Made by a program: the position numbers and the translations under genes
Shown: positions 37,138 to 48,545 of the stretch, one piece after another
Position numbering within the stretch: position 1 is the first letter of the stretch
Layout of the letters: each line of letters opens with the position of its first letter
DNA from: Tillus elongatus
Lineage: Eukaryota; Arthropoda; Insecta; Coleoptera; Cleridae
DNA length: 64,000 bases
Reading direction: 5' to 3'
Assembly (NCBI GenBank): GCA_964006375.1
Contig: OZ023267.1
Span: 18,589,971 to 18,653,970, forward strand
Notes under the pieces: generated by a model
Database searches by the model: none
Seen by the model: the letters and a program-made list of their open reading frames with translations, nothing else
Told to the model about the DNA's origin: nothing

Positions 37138-40100
37138 CAGGTGGTAGTGGAATTCTCCTTTACGTAATAGTAAAGAATTTTTTCACGCCCGAGGAGGTAC
37201 CACCCCATACATCAAGGGGCTGGTGAAGTCCCAACGGACGTTTCCGGTTCTGGTGTATGAGTCGGTTTCCCTTATAAACAAAAATGATGATGGCTCCTCC
37301 TTGTATGAAATATTCCGGAGGCAAAATACCCCTCCATTCGGATCTCCTGGAGAGGGGTGTACAGGGGGCGCCAACATCGAGATTTAACATATCCTTTTCG
37401 AATATATGTGGCCTAAATTCTAACCTGAACTCCGTCCACCATTTCCTCGAGGCTAACAGGCCCCAACTCCTCTTCCTTACCGAAACCCAAATCAGTGCCA
37501 AAACAGCCACTAATCACCTTAATTTCCCGGGGTATGAGCTCCTTACTTCCTTTAGATTGCATGGAGGCGTGTGCGCATACGTCCGTAGCAATCTACCCTG
37601 CACCAGACTCCCCAATTTAGAAGCTGGAAGAAAAGACATACTATGGCTAAAACTCTCTCTCAGGACTGCAACTAAATTCATCTGTTGCATTTACCGGTCA
37701 CCTTCTGACAACAACTTTGTTCAGCTCTTTGACTACCTTTCTGAAAAAACCGACCATCTGATTTCCGAATATCCTTCCTCCGAGGTCACTATTCTTGGTG
37801 ACTTCAATGTCCATAATAAGGAATGGCTAGGATCTTCAAAAACCGATCCACAAGGGAGAGCAGCGGAAGCCTTTGCAGTCAGCAATTCTTTAGCCAATAT
37901 GGTTCAGCAACCTACTTACTTTCCTCGTATCCCAACACACAGCTCAAATCCCTTGGATCTCCTTCTTACTACACAACCTGAATGCTATAAGATCTCAGTC
38001 ACCGCCCCCCTTGGTCGCTCAGACCACGGCATGGTCACTGCTTCCTGCGCAATGCAACCCGAGGTCACACAGTCATCGCACCCACGTATCGTTTGGCACT
38101 ACAACTCCGCAAACTGGGACGAAATGCGGGATTACTTTTCCTCATTTCCATGGGCGTCTGTCTGCTTCTCTCATCCTGACCCCTCTGATATCTCACAAAA
38201 CGTCACCGAAATTATCCAAGCTGGCATGGAATTATTTATCCCACGTACACAGAAAACCTCTTCAGCCACACAAAAGCCCTGGTTCTCTAAATCCTGCGAC
38301 AAGGCCAGACTTGAAAAGGTCAAAGCTCACAAAACGCTTCTACACAATCCGAGTCAAGGAAATCGTCAAGCAGTTAACGACTCAAGAAACCGCTATGTCC
38401 GCATTCTTTCTGAGGCAAAAAACTCGTTTAATAACCACATCAAAAACAAAGTCCTTTCAAGCTCCAACGGCGGCAAACCCTTCTGGACTCTTGCTAAATC
38501 TATTGGGAATAATTTCTGCACAAGAACGTTCCCACCTCTTGTCTCAGGGGATGAAATTGTTTCTACCGCCCTGGGCAAGGCTGAACTTTTTGCTTCGTTG
38601 TTCGCCGGCAATTCTACTCTCAACCCACCTCCAAATGTTCAACCACCAACAGTCCCCAATGTCGCGCATAAAATGACGGATAGTATTTACAAAACTAAAA
38701 AGGTACGAAAGATGCCCTCTTCTCTTAATACCAGGAAAGCCTCTGGCCTTGACGAGATCCCAGCAATTGTTCTCAAAAAATGCGCACCAGAGCTTGCTCC
38801 TGTCCTGACTCGTCTGTTTCAGATATCTTATAATAAAGGCATATTCCCTAGTAACTGGAAAACTGCTCGAGTACAACCCATCCCCAAGAAAGGATCGAAA
38901 GCGCTTCCTAGCAACTACAGGCCAATTTCTCTCCTTTCAGTCGTCTCTAAAGTGATGGAAAAGTATATAAACACCGAATTACTAAAATATCTCGAAAAAC
39001 ACAGTCTACTCCACGACAGGCAGTATGGGTTCCGTCAGCGCAGATCGACTGCCGACCTCCTTTCCTTTGTCACCCATTCTTGGAACAAGTCTATGGAACA
39101 ACACGGTGAATCCCAGATTGTTGCTCTAGACATATCAAAAGCATTCGACCAGGTCTGGCACGCAGCGCTGCTTAATAAACTTCCGGCCTATGGCCTACCA
39201 CCAAAACTTTGTACCTGGACAGCAGATTTCCTCTCCAACAGGAGCATATCCGTTGTTGTGGATGGCCATTCCTCTAAACTGTATCCAATTAATGCAGGAG
39301 TTCCTCAAGGTTCAGCTTTAGCCCCTACTTTGTTTCTTCTCCACATCAATGACCTCCTCTCTAGCACATCCAACCCAGTTCACAGCTACGCGGACGACAG
39401 CACCCTCCATTCAAATATTCAATATTCTAAGCCTGTCTCTTTAGCCCAATTAGATGAGGATCGCAGACTCATGGAGCGTTCTGTCTCCGTGGATCTTCAA
39501 CAAATATTAGACTGGGGAAGTAGAAATCTTGTACAATTCAACCCCACCAAAACTAAGTCTTGCTTTCTTTCTCACAAGAGATACACCAGCCCTAGATCCA
39601 TCACAATGAACAACCAAGTTATTCAAAGTAATGAGTCCTTTTCGCTTGTTGGCATTTCTGTAGATCGAAATCTTAATTGCCACCAACATGTCACATCAAT
39701 TGCAGAAGCAGCTGCTAAGAAATTAGGTTTCCTCTTCCGGGCTCGCAAATACTTTTCACCAGCTAATCTCTATACCTTATATACTTCACAAATAAGGCCA
39801 AACCTCGAATACTGCTCCCACATCTGGGGTGCCGCTGCCGCTTCTACACTAGCTATCCTGGACTCCATTCAAAAGAGAGCTATACGTCTCATCGGTGACC
39901 CTACCCTCACCCAAAGGCTGCCATCCCTTGCCCACCGACGTGCCGTTGGTGACCTCTCTCTCTTTTATAAATATCTGCACGGGCACTGCTCAGAGGAGCT
40001 TTCCTCCATAGTTCCTCCACCTGCTGCCCCCAACAGATCTACCAGGGGAACAGAGCGAATGCACCCTTTTACTGTCCAGGTCACCAGACATAGAACATCT

Positions 40101-40290
40101 TGTTATGCCCGCTCTTTCGTCCCGAGGACTTCCAAGTTGTGGAATTCCTTGCCGGCACATGTTTTTCCTTCTCCTCCGAACCTCCAAACCTTCAAGTCCA
40201 GAATTAACAAGCTGCCTCTTTCCTCCTTGTCAACACCCACGGTACGATAGTATTTAGGCTGTAAGCCCTTGTGGTGTGTTGTTGAAATTA
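37138..40290 (+). mobile_element. LINE-A copy A2, near complete
   Basis: About 145 bp of leader, one long intact gene and a 3' end TGTGTTGTTGAAATTAAAAAAAA. The leader begins at GGTAGTGG, the same point at which copy A4 begins (59028, reverse). No ORF1 (gag-like) gene precedes the endonuclease-RT gene. Clear target duplications are not seen. Confidence 0.85.
37284..40250 (+). CDS. LINE-A endonuclease-reverse transcriptase, 988 aa
   Basis: The protein would nick target DNA and copy its own RNA there (target-primed reverse transcription). An EEP-type endonuclease occupies about 35-250: NICGLNSN 40-47, TETQ 66-69 with catalytic Glu, GDFN 172-175, SDH 246-248. A linker to about 460 is followed by reverse transcriptase: SNYRPISLLS near 543, QYGFRQRRST near 580, LDISKAFD 615-622 and YADD 702-705 carrying the catalytic Asp residues, GVPQGSALAP 672-681. 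The C-terminal part (to 988) includes YTSQIRPNLEYCSHIWG. No stop or shift and all catalytic residues present, so it could be functional. The chosen ATG is the first in frame; initiation a few codons later is equally possible. Jockey/CR1-like superfamily; clade not resolved. Copies A1, A3 and A4 are broken relatives. Confidence 0.93.
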   Translation: MMMAPPCMKYSGGKIPLHSDLLERGVQGAPTSRFNISFSNICGLNSNLNSVHHFLEANRPQLLFLTETQISAKTATNHLNFPGYELLTSFRLHGGVCAYVRSNLPCTRLPNLEAGRKDILWLKLSLRTATKFICCIYRSPSDNNFVQLFDYLSEKTDHLISEYPSSEVTILGDFNVHNKEWLGSSKTDPQGRAAEAFAVSNSLANMVQQPTYFPRIPTHSSNPLDLLLTTQPECYKISVTAPLGRSDHGMVTASCAMQPEVTQSSHPRIVWHYNSANWDEMRDYFSSFPWASVCFSHPDPSDISQNVTEIIQAGMELFIPRTQKTSSATQKPWFSKSCDKARLEKVKAHKTLLHNPSQGNRQAVNDSRNRYVRILSEAKNSFNNHIKNKVLSSSNGGKPFWTLAKSIGNNFCTRTFPPLVSGDEIVSTALGKAELFASLFAGNSTLNPPPNVQPPTVPNVAHKMTDSIYKTKKVRKMPSSLNTRKASGLDEIPAIVLKKCAPELAPVLTRLFQISYNKGIFPSNWKTARVQPIPKKGSKALPSNYRPISLLSVVSKVMEKYINTELLKYLEKHSLLHDRQYGFRQRRSTADLLSFVTHSWNKSMEQHGESQIVALDISKAFDQVWHAALLNKLPAYGLPPKLCTWTADFLSNRSISVVVDGHSSKLYPINAGVPQGSALAPTLFLLHINDLLSSTSNPVHSYADDSTLHSNIQYSKPVSLAQLDEDRRLMERSVSVDLQQILDWGSRNLVQFNPTKTKSCFLSHKRYTSPRSITMNNQVIQSNESFSLVGISVDRNLNCHQHVTSIAEAAAKKLGFLFRARKYFSPANLYTLYTSQIRPNLEYCSHIWGAAAASTLAILDSIQKRAIRLIGDPTLTQRLPSLAHRRAVGDLSLFYKYLHGHCSEELSSIVPPPAAPNRSTRGTERMHPFTVQVTRHRTSCYARSFVPRTSKLWNSLPAHVFPSPPNLQTFKSRINKLPLSSLSTPTVR

Positions 40291-41075
40291 AAAAAAATGT
40301 GATGATTATTATCCCAAATATGCCGAGCCACGCATGACTTGTCTGTAGTACCCTATCTCAGCTGTGTCTGGGATTCCTTAAATCTTGTTTCAATGGCTCC
40401 TTTAGTTTGCTCAACGTATTTAAGATTATAAGCTTTACAACTTATTGCATAGATACCTGACATTTCAGTGGCGTTATCCTTATCTTTTGTATCACTTTAA
40501 AAAAATTCAAACATTTTTTTGTCGAAAAACTTAGCTGCAAATCAGCCTTATCAAAAATGCTGCCGAGACCCCTCGGACTCCCAAAACATATTGTGCCCCA
40601 AAAATTCATAAATCGGGAAAATCGACGAGACCTATATATTATTTCCGTTCTAGATTCTTCGCCATATAATTTAGGGGAGTGGTTCACAAATTAGTTTAAC
40701 ACGTTCGCTGCGACGAATATGTTGGATGAGTCATGCCGTGTGCGACATAATTTTAGGGCGAAAAACAGTACAAAATAGGTAGGTATGACTGCACATATAA
40801 CCATATCTCATGCTAGTATTATGTTTTTGTTAAATTTAACACAGACGGACATGCGCATCTGCCGCACATTGCATATAGTTCTGAAGCCACATGCGTCTGG
40901 ACGCGCATATGCGTCCGTAACAAAAAAATTGAAATGTGAATTATAAGCTTTTATTCTGATACTCAAAAAATATATAACATAATAGAAACCTATAGTAATT
41001 CATTAAAACATAAAAACAACTAAAAAGTAAAAAAAAGTAACTTCACACACAAAGCACCGCAAATTCAGCTACCTA
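40291..41075. other. Unassigned stretch
   Basis: Nothing recognised. A minus-strand 81-codon frame at 40442-40687 has no known motif. Confidence 0.4.
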
Positions 41076-42085
41076 AAGTCCCTCAAGGTTCAGCTTTAGC
41101 CCCTACCTTGTTTCTTCTCCACCACAATGACCTCCTCTCTAGCACATCCAACCATTCTCACAGTTACTGGGATGACAGCACCCTCCACTCAAATATACAA
41201 TATTCTAAGCCTGTCTCCTTAGCCCAAGTAGATGCGGATCGCAGACTCATGGAGGGTTCTGTCTCTGTGGATCTCCAAAAAAATCTTAGACTGGGGAAGT
41301 AGAAATCTTCTACCATTCAAGTCCACCAAATCTCTGTCTTGCTTTCTATCTCATAAGAGATACACCAGCCCCAGACCTATCACAATGAACAACCAAGTTA
41401 TTCAAAGTAATGAGTCCTTTTCACTTGTTGGCATTTCTGTGGATCGAAATCTCAATTGGCACCAACATTTCGCATCATTTGCAGAAGCGGCTGCTAAGAA
41501 ATTAGGTTTCCTCTTCCGGGCTCGCAAATACTTTTCACCAGCTAATCTCGATACCTTATATACTTCACAAATAAAGCCAAACCTTGAATATTGCTCCCAC
41601 ATCTGGGGTGTCGCTGCCGCTTCTATACTCGTTATCCTGGACTCCATTCAGAAGATAACTATATGTCTCATCGGTGACCCTATCCTCACCCAAAGGCTGC
41701 CATCACTTGCCCACTGATGTGCCGTTGGTGACCCCCCCCCCCCCCCCCTCTCTCTCTTTTATAGATAGCTGCACGGGCACTGCTCAGATGAGCTTTCTTC
41801 CATAGTTCCTTCTCCTGCTGCCCCTAACAGATCTACCAGGGGAACAGAGCGAATGCACCCTTTTACTGTCCAGGTCACCAGACATAGAACATCTTGTTAT
41901 GCCCGCTCTTTTGTCGCGACGACTTCCAAGTTGTGGAATTCCTTGCCGGCACATGTTTTTCCTTCTCTTCAGAACCTTCAAACCTTCAAGAATTAACAAG
42001 TTGCCTCTTTCCTCCTTGTCGACACCCACGGTACGATAATATTTAGGCTGTGAGACCTCGTGGTGTGTTGTTGAAATAAAGAAAA
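41076..42085 (+). pseudogene. LINE-A copy A3, 3' third only
   Basis: Starts inside the RT at the PQGSALAP equivalent and runs to the 3' end. The YADD block reads SYWDDS, with loss of the first motif residues. Frame shifts near 41285 and at a run of about 17 C followed by (CT)n at 41731-41758, replacing the short CT tract of A2. Inactive. Confidence 0.85.
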
Positions 42086-42862
42086 TAAAAAATAAAACTG
42101 AACAGTCAATTTGATTCAATAAAATTTATTGTTGTAAAAGTTATAAATTATTAATAAACGTCAGCGGCAATACTTTTTTTTTAATTGCCAAATAACTATT
42201 GTAAAGCACCCTAACTAGTTTAATTATCTAATTATCACAGCCATTATTTCACAATTTCCTATAATTTTTCACACAGTTTTGCTAATAGTACACGACGAAG
42301 ATATTTTAGATTTAATTCTAACATAAAGCTAGATCCCATTATCGCAAGGATAATCTATTCTAGAAGCTGCACAGGCCTGGGAATAATTACCGTCTTGTAG
42401 ATCCGTTGAAGAAGTGCCTCACTAATTCATTAAACAGAGCCGTACCGAAATATGGCTCGGACGTTTTGGAATTTAATTATTTTCACAGGTAGAACGAAAT
42501 GAGAACGGAGCTTACGAAATCACGACACAATAAATTAGACGATTCTGGAATTTTCAGGATGAAAGGGCGTCGCAATATCAACAGCTTTTCTGAAAACTGG
42601 AAATGACGGAATTTTATGAAAATGGCAGGGAAATGCTTAATGAGAGTAGAACTGGCGTTATGAACGCCATCATTAAAAAGCTTTAACGTGAGAAACACGA
42701 ATGTGGCCAGTCAAATTTTGAAGCATTTTTATGCATTACTTTTCAGACATTTATGACGCACAAAATAATTAAGACAGAAAGGAGAGTAAATGATGACGTG
42801 GTGAACTCTAATATGTTCCGTTGGTGTGCGGTTAATACGTATGGCAGCTGAAGCTAAAGAAG
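42086..42862. other. Unassigned stretch
   Basis: Nothing recognised. Confidence 0.4.
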
Positions 42863-43070
<208 letters not shown>

Positions 43071-43088
43071 TCTCCTTAACAGCGGCTT

Positions 43089-43574
43089 CTTGCGCACACG
43101 AGATGGGTTACACAAATTGCCACCAATCCAAAGTTCCCTGATATGATTTTATCGTCTTCCAGAGACAAAACTCTGATCGTGTGGAAACTGACTGGCGAGG
43201 AAACCCAGTATGGAGTTCCCCAGAAACGTCTCCATGGTCACTCCCACTTATCTGATGCTGTGTTGTCCAGTGATGGTAACTATGCCCGCTCTGGTTCCTG
43301 GGTCAAGACCTTACGCCTGTGGGACTTGGCGGCCGGAAAAACAACTCGTCGTTTTGAAGATCACACCAAGGATGTGCTCAGCGTTGCCTTCTCAGTTGAC
43401 AACCGTCAGATAGTTTCCGGTTCCCGTGACAAGACGATCAAGCTATGTAACACCTTGGCCGAGTGCAAGTACACCATTCGGGAAGACGGTCACTCTGGTT
43501 GGATGTCTTGTGTCAGGTTCTCTCCACTCCCTCTTCCTCTTTATTGGATTAATAAGGTATTATACATAATCTGA
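43089..43574 (+). pseudogene. RACK1 (WD-repeat scaffold) fragment
   Basis: RACK1 is a seven-bladed WD40 protein of the small ribosomal subunit that also binds protein kinase C. This fragment covers about the first 150 of some 315 residues. It begins at a degenerate WVTQIAT-type block near 43104, then [42 protein letters not shown] ([11 protein letters not shown]), [14 protein letters not shown] and SCVRFSP near 43528. Key WD residues are changed: GSWD to GSWV, IKLW to IKLC, and one residue is missing after GHSH. There is no initiator Met (the Met at 43143 is internal) and a stop lies upstream in frame (43077). After SCVRFSP the frame degenerates; AAG/GTATTA at 43555 could be a donor site. Best read as a decayed gene fragment. 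Confidence 0.88.
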
Positions 43575-43793
43575 TTAAATTATTATTTTATGCCAGTGAA
43601 CGATATATAATAACTGAACATAACTGTCTTATGGTTACTGTATTATCTTCCTTTATAAAAAAAAACATTGACGTGAAAATAGATTTAGTTTGTGTGCACA
43701 TGTTATTATAAAAAACCTTACGTTTTCGTTTTTATCAAAAAATGAAAAGATTGCCCAGGAATTATGCTAAGAATTTTATCTATGATTCGCAGG

Positions 43794-44005
<212 letters not shown>

Positions 44006-44009
44006 CAAC

Positions 44010-44506
44010 ACATTAACGCACAAGCTGCGTCTCTATTTGATGTAATCTTTTCAAAAGGCAAAATCGCGGTCTCTTTATTATCGGAATTTTTCTATGAAAA
44101 TTCGTTAAAAATTATAGACGATTAATCCATAGACTCTATAACTGAAGCTACTGCCAAGCCTTAGATAAAGGGTCTATTTGAAATTAGTTTTCTGGAAATA
44201 TTTTGGTAAAATGAAGGACAATGGCGGTTGATGCTGAAACTTAAGGGTTTGTTAAACACTCTTCTTATGACATTTTCTCTCCATAACCCTTATTTGTTTC
44301 AGCATCCTTGCCTAAATGTTGCCAATTTTGATCTTTCAAATCGCGATATTGACGTCTTAAGCGGAAAACCTCTAAATTGTTCTCTTTAAAGGCCAATAAC
44401 TGACCTCGGATGTTCCAGGGGGCCCAGTTCGCGCTCATTTGAATTTTGTTTTTTAATTCAAAAGTTGCGATCTCGTTAGTGAATTTTTTTCAAAAATTCA
44501 TTAATA
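44010..44506 (-). mobile_element. TAH copy, reverse, without internal array
   Basis: Starts with a hairpin variant ACGCA-CAAGC-TGCGT (stem kept, loop complemented). Body in reverse (GGGTCTATTTGAAAT, CAATGGCGGTTG), then the pre-foldback segment and foldback at 44476-44506. Confidence 0.6.
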
Positions 44507-44915
<409 letters not shown>

Positions 44916-45320
44916 GTATCCGAGCGATAACTCAAAAAATACTAAACTGATTTGCATCAAACTTGGCACAAATCTTGTTTGGGCGAAAACCGAGGTAAAG
45001 TTCGTTAATCAGCCTCTAGGTTTTTCCGTTGGAAAAGCGGAGAAAACTTTTTGAAAACGCTATATTTTGTAGGTGGTACACAATATTTAGAGTTTCTTCT
45101 AAACAAAATCAAGCCAAGTTTCTATAAAAATGATTTTAAAATAGTTTGATTTATCTTTAAACTTAAACATAAGACGACATATAAGACCGAAACAGTCGTG
45201 AATGTGTTTCAATGGTAATTCTACCAATTCTGTAATTAATTGTTACGTATACATTGAATATAATATCCCGGGCATGAAGCCGACTGAATGTATCATGTAA
45301 CAAAACGTCAGTTGACGTAT

Positions 45321-45390
45321 CCCTAGATGGCTGAGTGGCGTCGCGCTTGCCTCATAAGCAGACGGTTACGCGATCGAATCCAGCTCGATG
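45321..45390 (+). ncRNA. tRNA-like segment (A and B boxes)
   Basis: A-box-like TGGCTGAGTGG at 45328-45338 and B-box-like GATCGAATCC at 45372-45381 are correctly spaced, with CTCATAA where an anticodon loop would be (CAT). Acceptor and T stems do not pair well. The inverted relative near 60940-61000 has a changed middle. Probably a pol III promoter relic of a SINE, not a tRNA gene. Confidence 0.35.
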
Positions 45391-45998
45391 AATGTATGTT
45401 TTTTATATTGGCATCTGGAGAAACAATAGTTTACAGATTTCATACGTTTTGAACAAGATCTCATTTTTGTTTAAAGCGCCTAAATAAGTTTGTCAGCTTT
45501 GATTCTGGAATTATAATTTTGTTATTGTTGATATTGAAAAAACCGTTTTTATTAGGTTGACTAAATCGAAACGACGAAATCATGTTGGCGATTAATACGG
45601 AAAAATAACTGCTACGTTTATGATTTAGCGGATACTTTACTTTTCTAAATATGAATGAAGTTTCCTTCTGGAAATCTTTTGTATAACTTTAATGAAATTT
45701 GTAATACACGTTTCTTTAAAAGAGTCTTACACTATCTACAGATATAAAAAATTTTTGTTCTTTAGCTTCATAGAAAATTGAGTTTTTGGCATTTTTCTCA
45801 AAAGGAGTTAGACCGCAAGATTTTTTTGATAATAGAGAGATATCGATGGTAACACCTAATAAAGAGGACGCACTAGGACCTTTAAAACGTGTCTTCAAGG
45901 TCTGTGTAGGTTTAAAGTATTAACTTTACTAATATGCCGTATAATAATAGTGTACATTTCTTATGAAAATTCGCTACTATAACGCACTTGCTGCGTCA

Positions 45999-46205
45999 CG
46001 ATTTTTTTTCCTTTTAACTTAGAAATTTATATTTTGGTACATAGTTTAGTTTTTATGATATAAACCCGCGTACCCAATTTGGTATCTATAGCTTTGTTAT
46101 TTCTAAAAATATAAAAATCTTCTGAATGAAAACACAGATTTTTCCAGGGGAAAATTGATCAGCAAAAGTAAGACACAGACCAAATTTTACCAAAATCGGT
46201 CCATT

Positions 46206-46298
<93 letters not shown>

Positions 46299-46425
46299 GA
46301 AATTGAAACTGATTACGGATATCAGTTCTAGGTGGCATAGATCGCGCTCATTTTAAGAATTTTTTTCAAGATTTAACAGTCGGGATCTCCTCATTAGTTA
46401 ATTAAAAAAAAACACCAAAAGTAGC
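45999..46425 (-). repeat. TAH fragment, reverse
   Basis: Back to back with the previous copy. Body part near the array, (TA)n, AAATTGAAACTGA segment and a decayed foldback (ATTAGTTAATTAAAAAA). Confidence 0.65.
46209..46290. repeat. (TA)n array, about 82 bp
   Basis: Pure TA. Confidence 0.95.
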
Positions 46426-47067
46426 ATTTATGGCGCAACAATCGAGTTCATGATGTCACTGAGTAGTTTTACTTTTATTTTTACTTTTTGATAAATAATT
46501 TCTTAAAAAAAAAGTTTCTATAGCTAAATAGATTTCTCTGTACAAGAAATTTCCAACATGGTGACCACACCTGGCATAAATAATTTATTAGTCTTTAATT
46601 TAAAACAAATTAAAATATATTTGTTAAATAACCTAAATTTTCAATTCTTTTAAAGAACGTGACGTAAGACCCTTGAGTATTGACGGACGAAACCAAGCAG
46701 TCAGCTACTAGGAGGTTAATTCCTTTCTATAATACTTTACAATCCTCGAATTTTCCTGACCAGCACGTGCGATTGTAACTTCCAATAGAAAAGTCTAAAA
46801 GGAATCCTTCTTTATAGATCGCGTTTCGGTGAATTGAATGCTTTTTGTGGACATAGTTTTGCGGAGTGTTCCCCAATGATCTCTTGAAACGAACACCGGA
46901 GGGAAATTTAAGACAAGAAGTTTCATCAGCAAATGTGGTCTGTTTAAGAAATACATGCTTTGAACCTTTAAAGTATCATGTTTCTACAATTTAATATTCA
47001 ATGTATCAAAAACATGGAGCAGCTATGGAAATATGTAAAATGGAAGTAAAACGGGGAACTTCGACAT
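46426..47067. other. Unassigned stretch
   Basis: Nothing recognised. Confidence 0.4.
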
Positions 47068-47079
47068 GCGGGGTAACTT

Positions 47080-47428
47080 GTATGTGTGTGTGTTTTTTGT
47101 TTCTTTAAGCGCGGCCTATTTCCGCGACCATGGCCAATCACCCACGCCAGGGAACAGTTTCACCTCACTATCCTGGAAATTTTGCCGAACCTCTGCCTTT
47201 CTGTAAGGAGGGTAGGGATGTTTAACGTGCCCAACATCGCATGAACATGGAACCGACAGCTTTACGCCCCCTCCAAAAGGCGGAACTTGCTCAAATACAA
47301 TGCCAGAGTCTCGGTTGATGTTAATGTTACAGTTTGTACTGCAAAAGTGAAAGGAGAACCCTGTGATCGAACCCAGTACCCTTCGGTTCAGAGGCACACG
47401 TTCTTACCTCTGAACCACCGAGGTGTTA
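47080..47428 (-). mobile_element. tRNA-derived SINE copy 3, with perfect target duplications
   Basis: GCGGGGTAACTT occurs exactly at 47068-47079 and 47429-47440, bracketing a 349-bp unit. On the minus strand the head has A box TGGTTCAGAGG (about 47419) and B box GGGTTCGATCAC (about 47374), then a unique body. The tail consists of AAAGAAACAAAAAAC followed by (AC)n. The head would be transcribed by RNA polymerase III. It is the best-preserved of three copies and lets the family's ends be defined. Confidence 0.85.
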
Positions 47429-47440
47429 GCGGGGTAACTT

Positions 47441-47818
47441 CGAAAACTGGTGATATTTTTATATAATTTTGGTTCTATTTACTTACTTTTAATGACTTAA
47501 CGTTATTTTTCTATTCTGTTCTGTTTTACCTATTACTAATACGTTTTCTTAGGCTAATATTTTAAAATAAATAATATGCCTCGCAAATACAAGAGAATAG
47601 AAGGTAGAACCTATATGCATATATAATGTTTTAAGCATTAATATTTTATTAGGTACACTTCGAGAACCCCAATCACCAAAACACATCTTTTTAAAAACCT
47701 GACGATCGTTTCACAAACAAAGTTAGCGTCATCAGCGTATGAAAAATTCTAAATTACTTACTGCCAAACGTCACCTTTTACACTCAGTCTTAGGTAAAGA
47801 ACGATACCGAGAAGGAGA
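47441..47818. other. Unassigned stretch
   Basis: No gene. GACGATCGTTTCACAAAC near 47702 may be downstream sequence of the Penelope-like tail that follows. Confidence 0.35.
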
Positions 47819-48022
47819 CTACAGAGGACTACAAGCCAGCGGCGGGGCTTGGTTTAAGGAGCTTATGTTTTTTATTGCCTTAGAAATATAAATACTTTCG
47901 TATGCATCTAGCTTCGCTGGCTGTCTAACATTTTTGATAAGTTTCCGATTTTCTTTATCTGTGGTGGCTAGTATCCCAAATAATTCGATGCATCGATGGG
48001 ATGTTGCCTTGTGTCTTAACAC
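47819..48022 (-). pseudogene. Penelope-like GIY-YIG tail fragment, copy 2 (tentative)
   Basis: The motifs KENRKLIKNV and LDAYESIYISKAIKN align with 36862-37074. An extra RQPAK block lies between them. Short, with no RT nearby. Confidence 0.35.
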
Positions 48023-48400
48023 TGTTAGGTGTCAGGTTTGGAAGAGCCTGAGGGGAGCTGAGATCTCTAGTGGTGGATTACAACTGGAGATTAGATGCTG
48101 CTCGAGAGCGGGACTTTATGATACCGCCTCGAGGCAAACACTGACGGATGTCGGGTCCAGACGAACTCGGAGAGAGGTTATCTCTCTTTGAGCTTCGAAA
48201 CGGGCAAGCGACTTTACTGAGATGACAGTACACCTGCCAAACAAACTCTCACCCTCAAGAAAAGATCGACTCCCTCAGGGAGCTGGAATTGATGGGTGAA
48301 ATCTAAATAATTAGACGTAAGCCACAATAGACCTAAGGTCGCGGTGGAGGGAGTGAAATAGCCCACTCACAATAAAATCTAATCTAATCTAATATAATAT
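48023..48400 (+). repeat. Possible LINE 3' untranslated end with (TCTAA)n tail
   Basis: GC-richer block ending AATAAAATCTAATCTAATCT and then (ATATA)-like repeats. A pentanucleotide tail after a polyA-signal-like AATAAA suggests a retroposon 3' end. No coding match. Confidence 0.4.
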
Positions 48401-48545
48401 AATATGTAAACATATAAAAATTGAAACTGACCCTGTATAAAAATTTAAACTAGCCCTGGTTATGGATTTTAGGCACACTAGCGGCCATTTGAAGAAATTT
48501 TTGAGAGTCTTAAAGTTCCCTAAAAAATGGCCCAATTTATGGTAC
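48401..48545 (-). repeat. TAH fragment, array-to-foldback segment only
   Basis: AAACATATAAAAATTGAAAC followed by a diverged repeat of itself, then GCCATTTGAAGAAATTTTTG. No foldback or array. Confidence 0.5.

Noticed and set aside
38011..38676. 221-codon plus-strand frame inside LINE-A copy A2
   Set aside because: A different-frame shadow of the intact 988-codon gene; no domain of its own.
43143..43574. Functional RACK1 gene
   Set aside because: No initiator Met, only about half the length, WD signature residues lost, no downstream blades.
45321..45390. Genuine tRNA-Met gene
   Set aside because: CAT sits in the loop and boxes are spaced correctly, but acceptor and T stems do not pair and the inverted relative has lost the middle.
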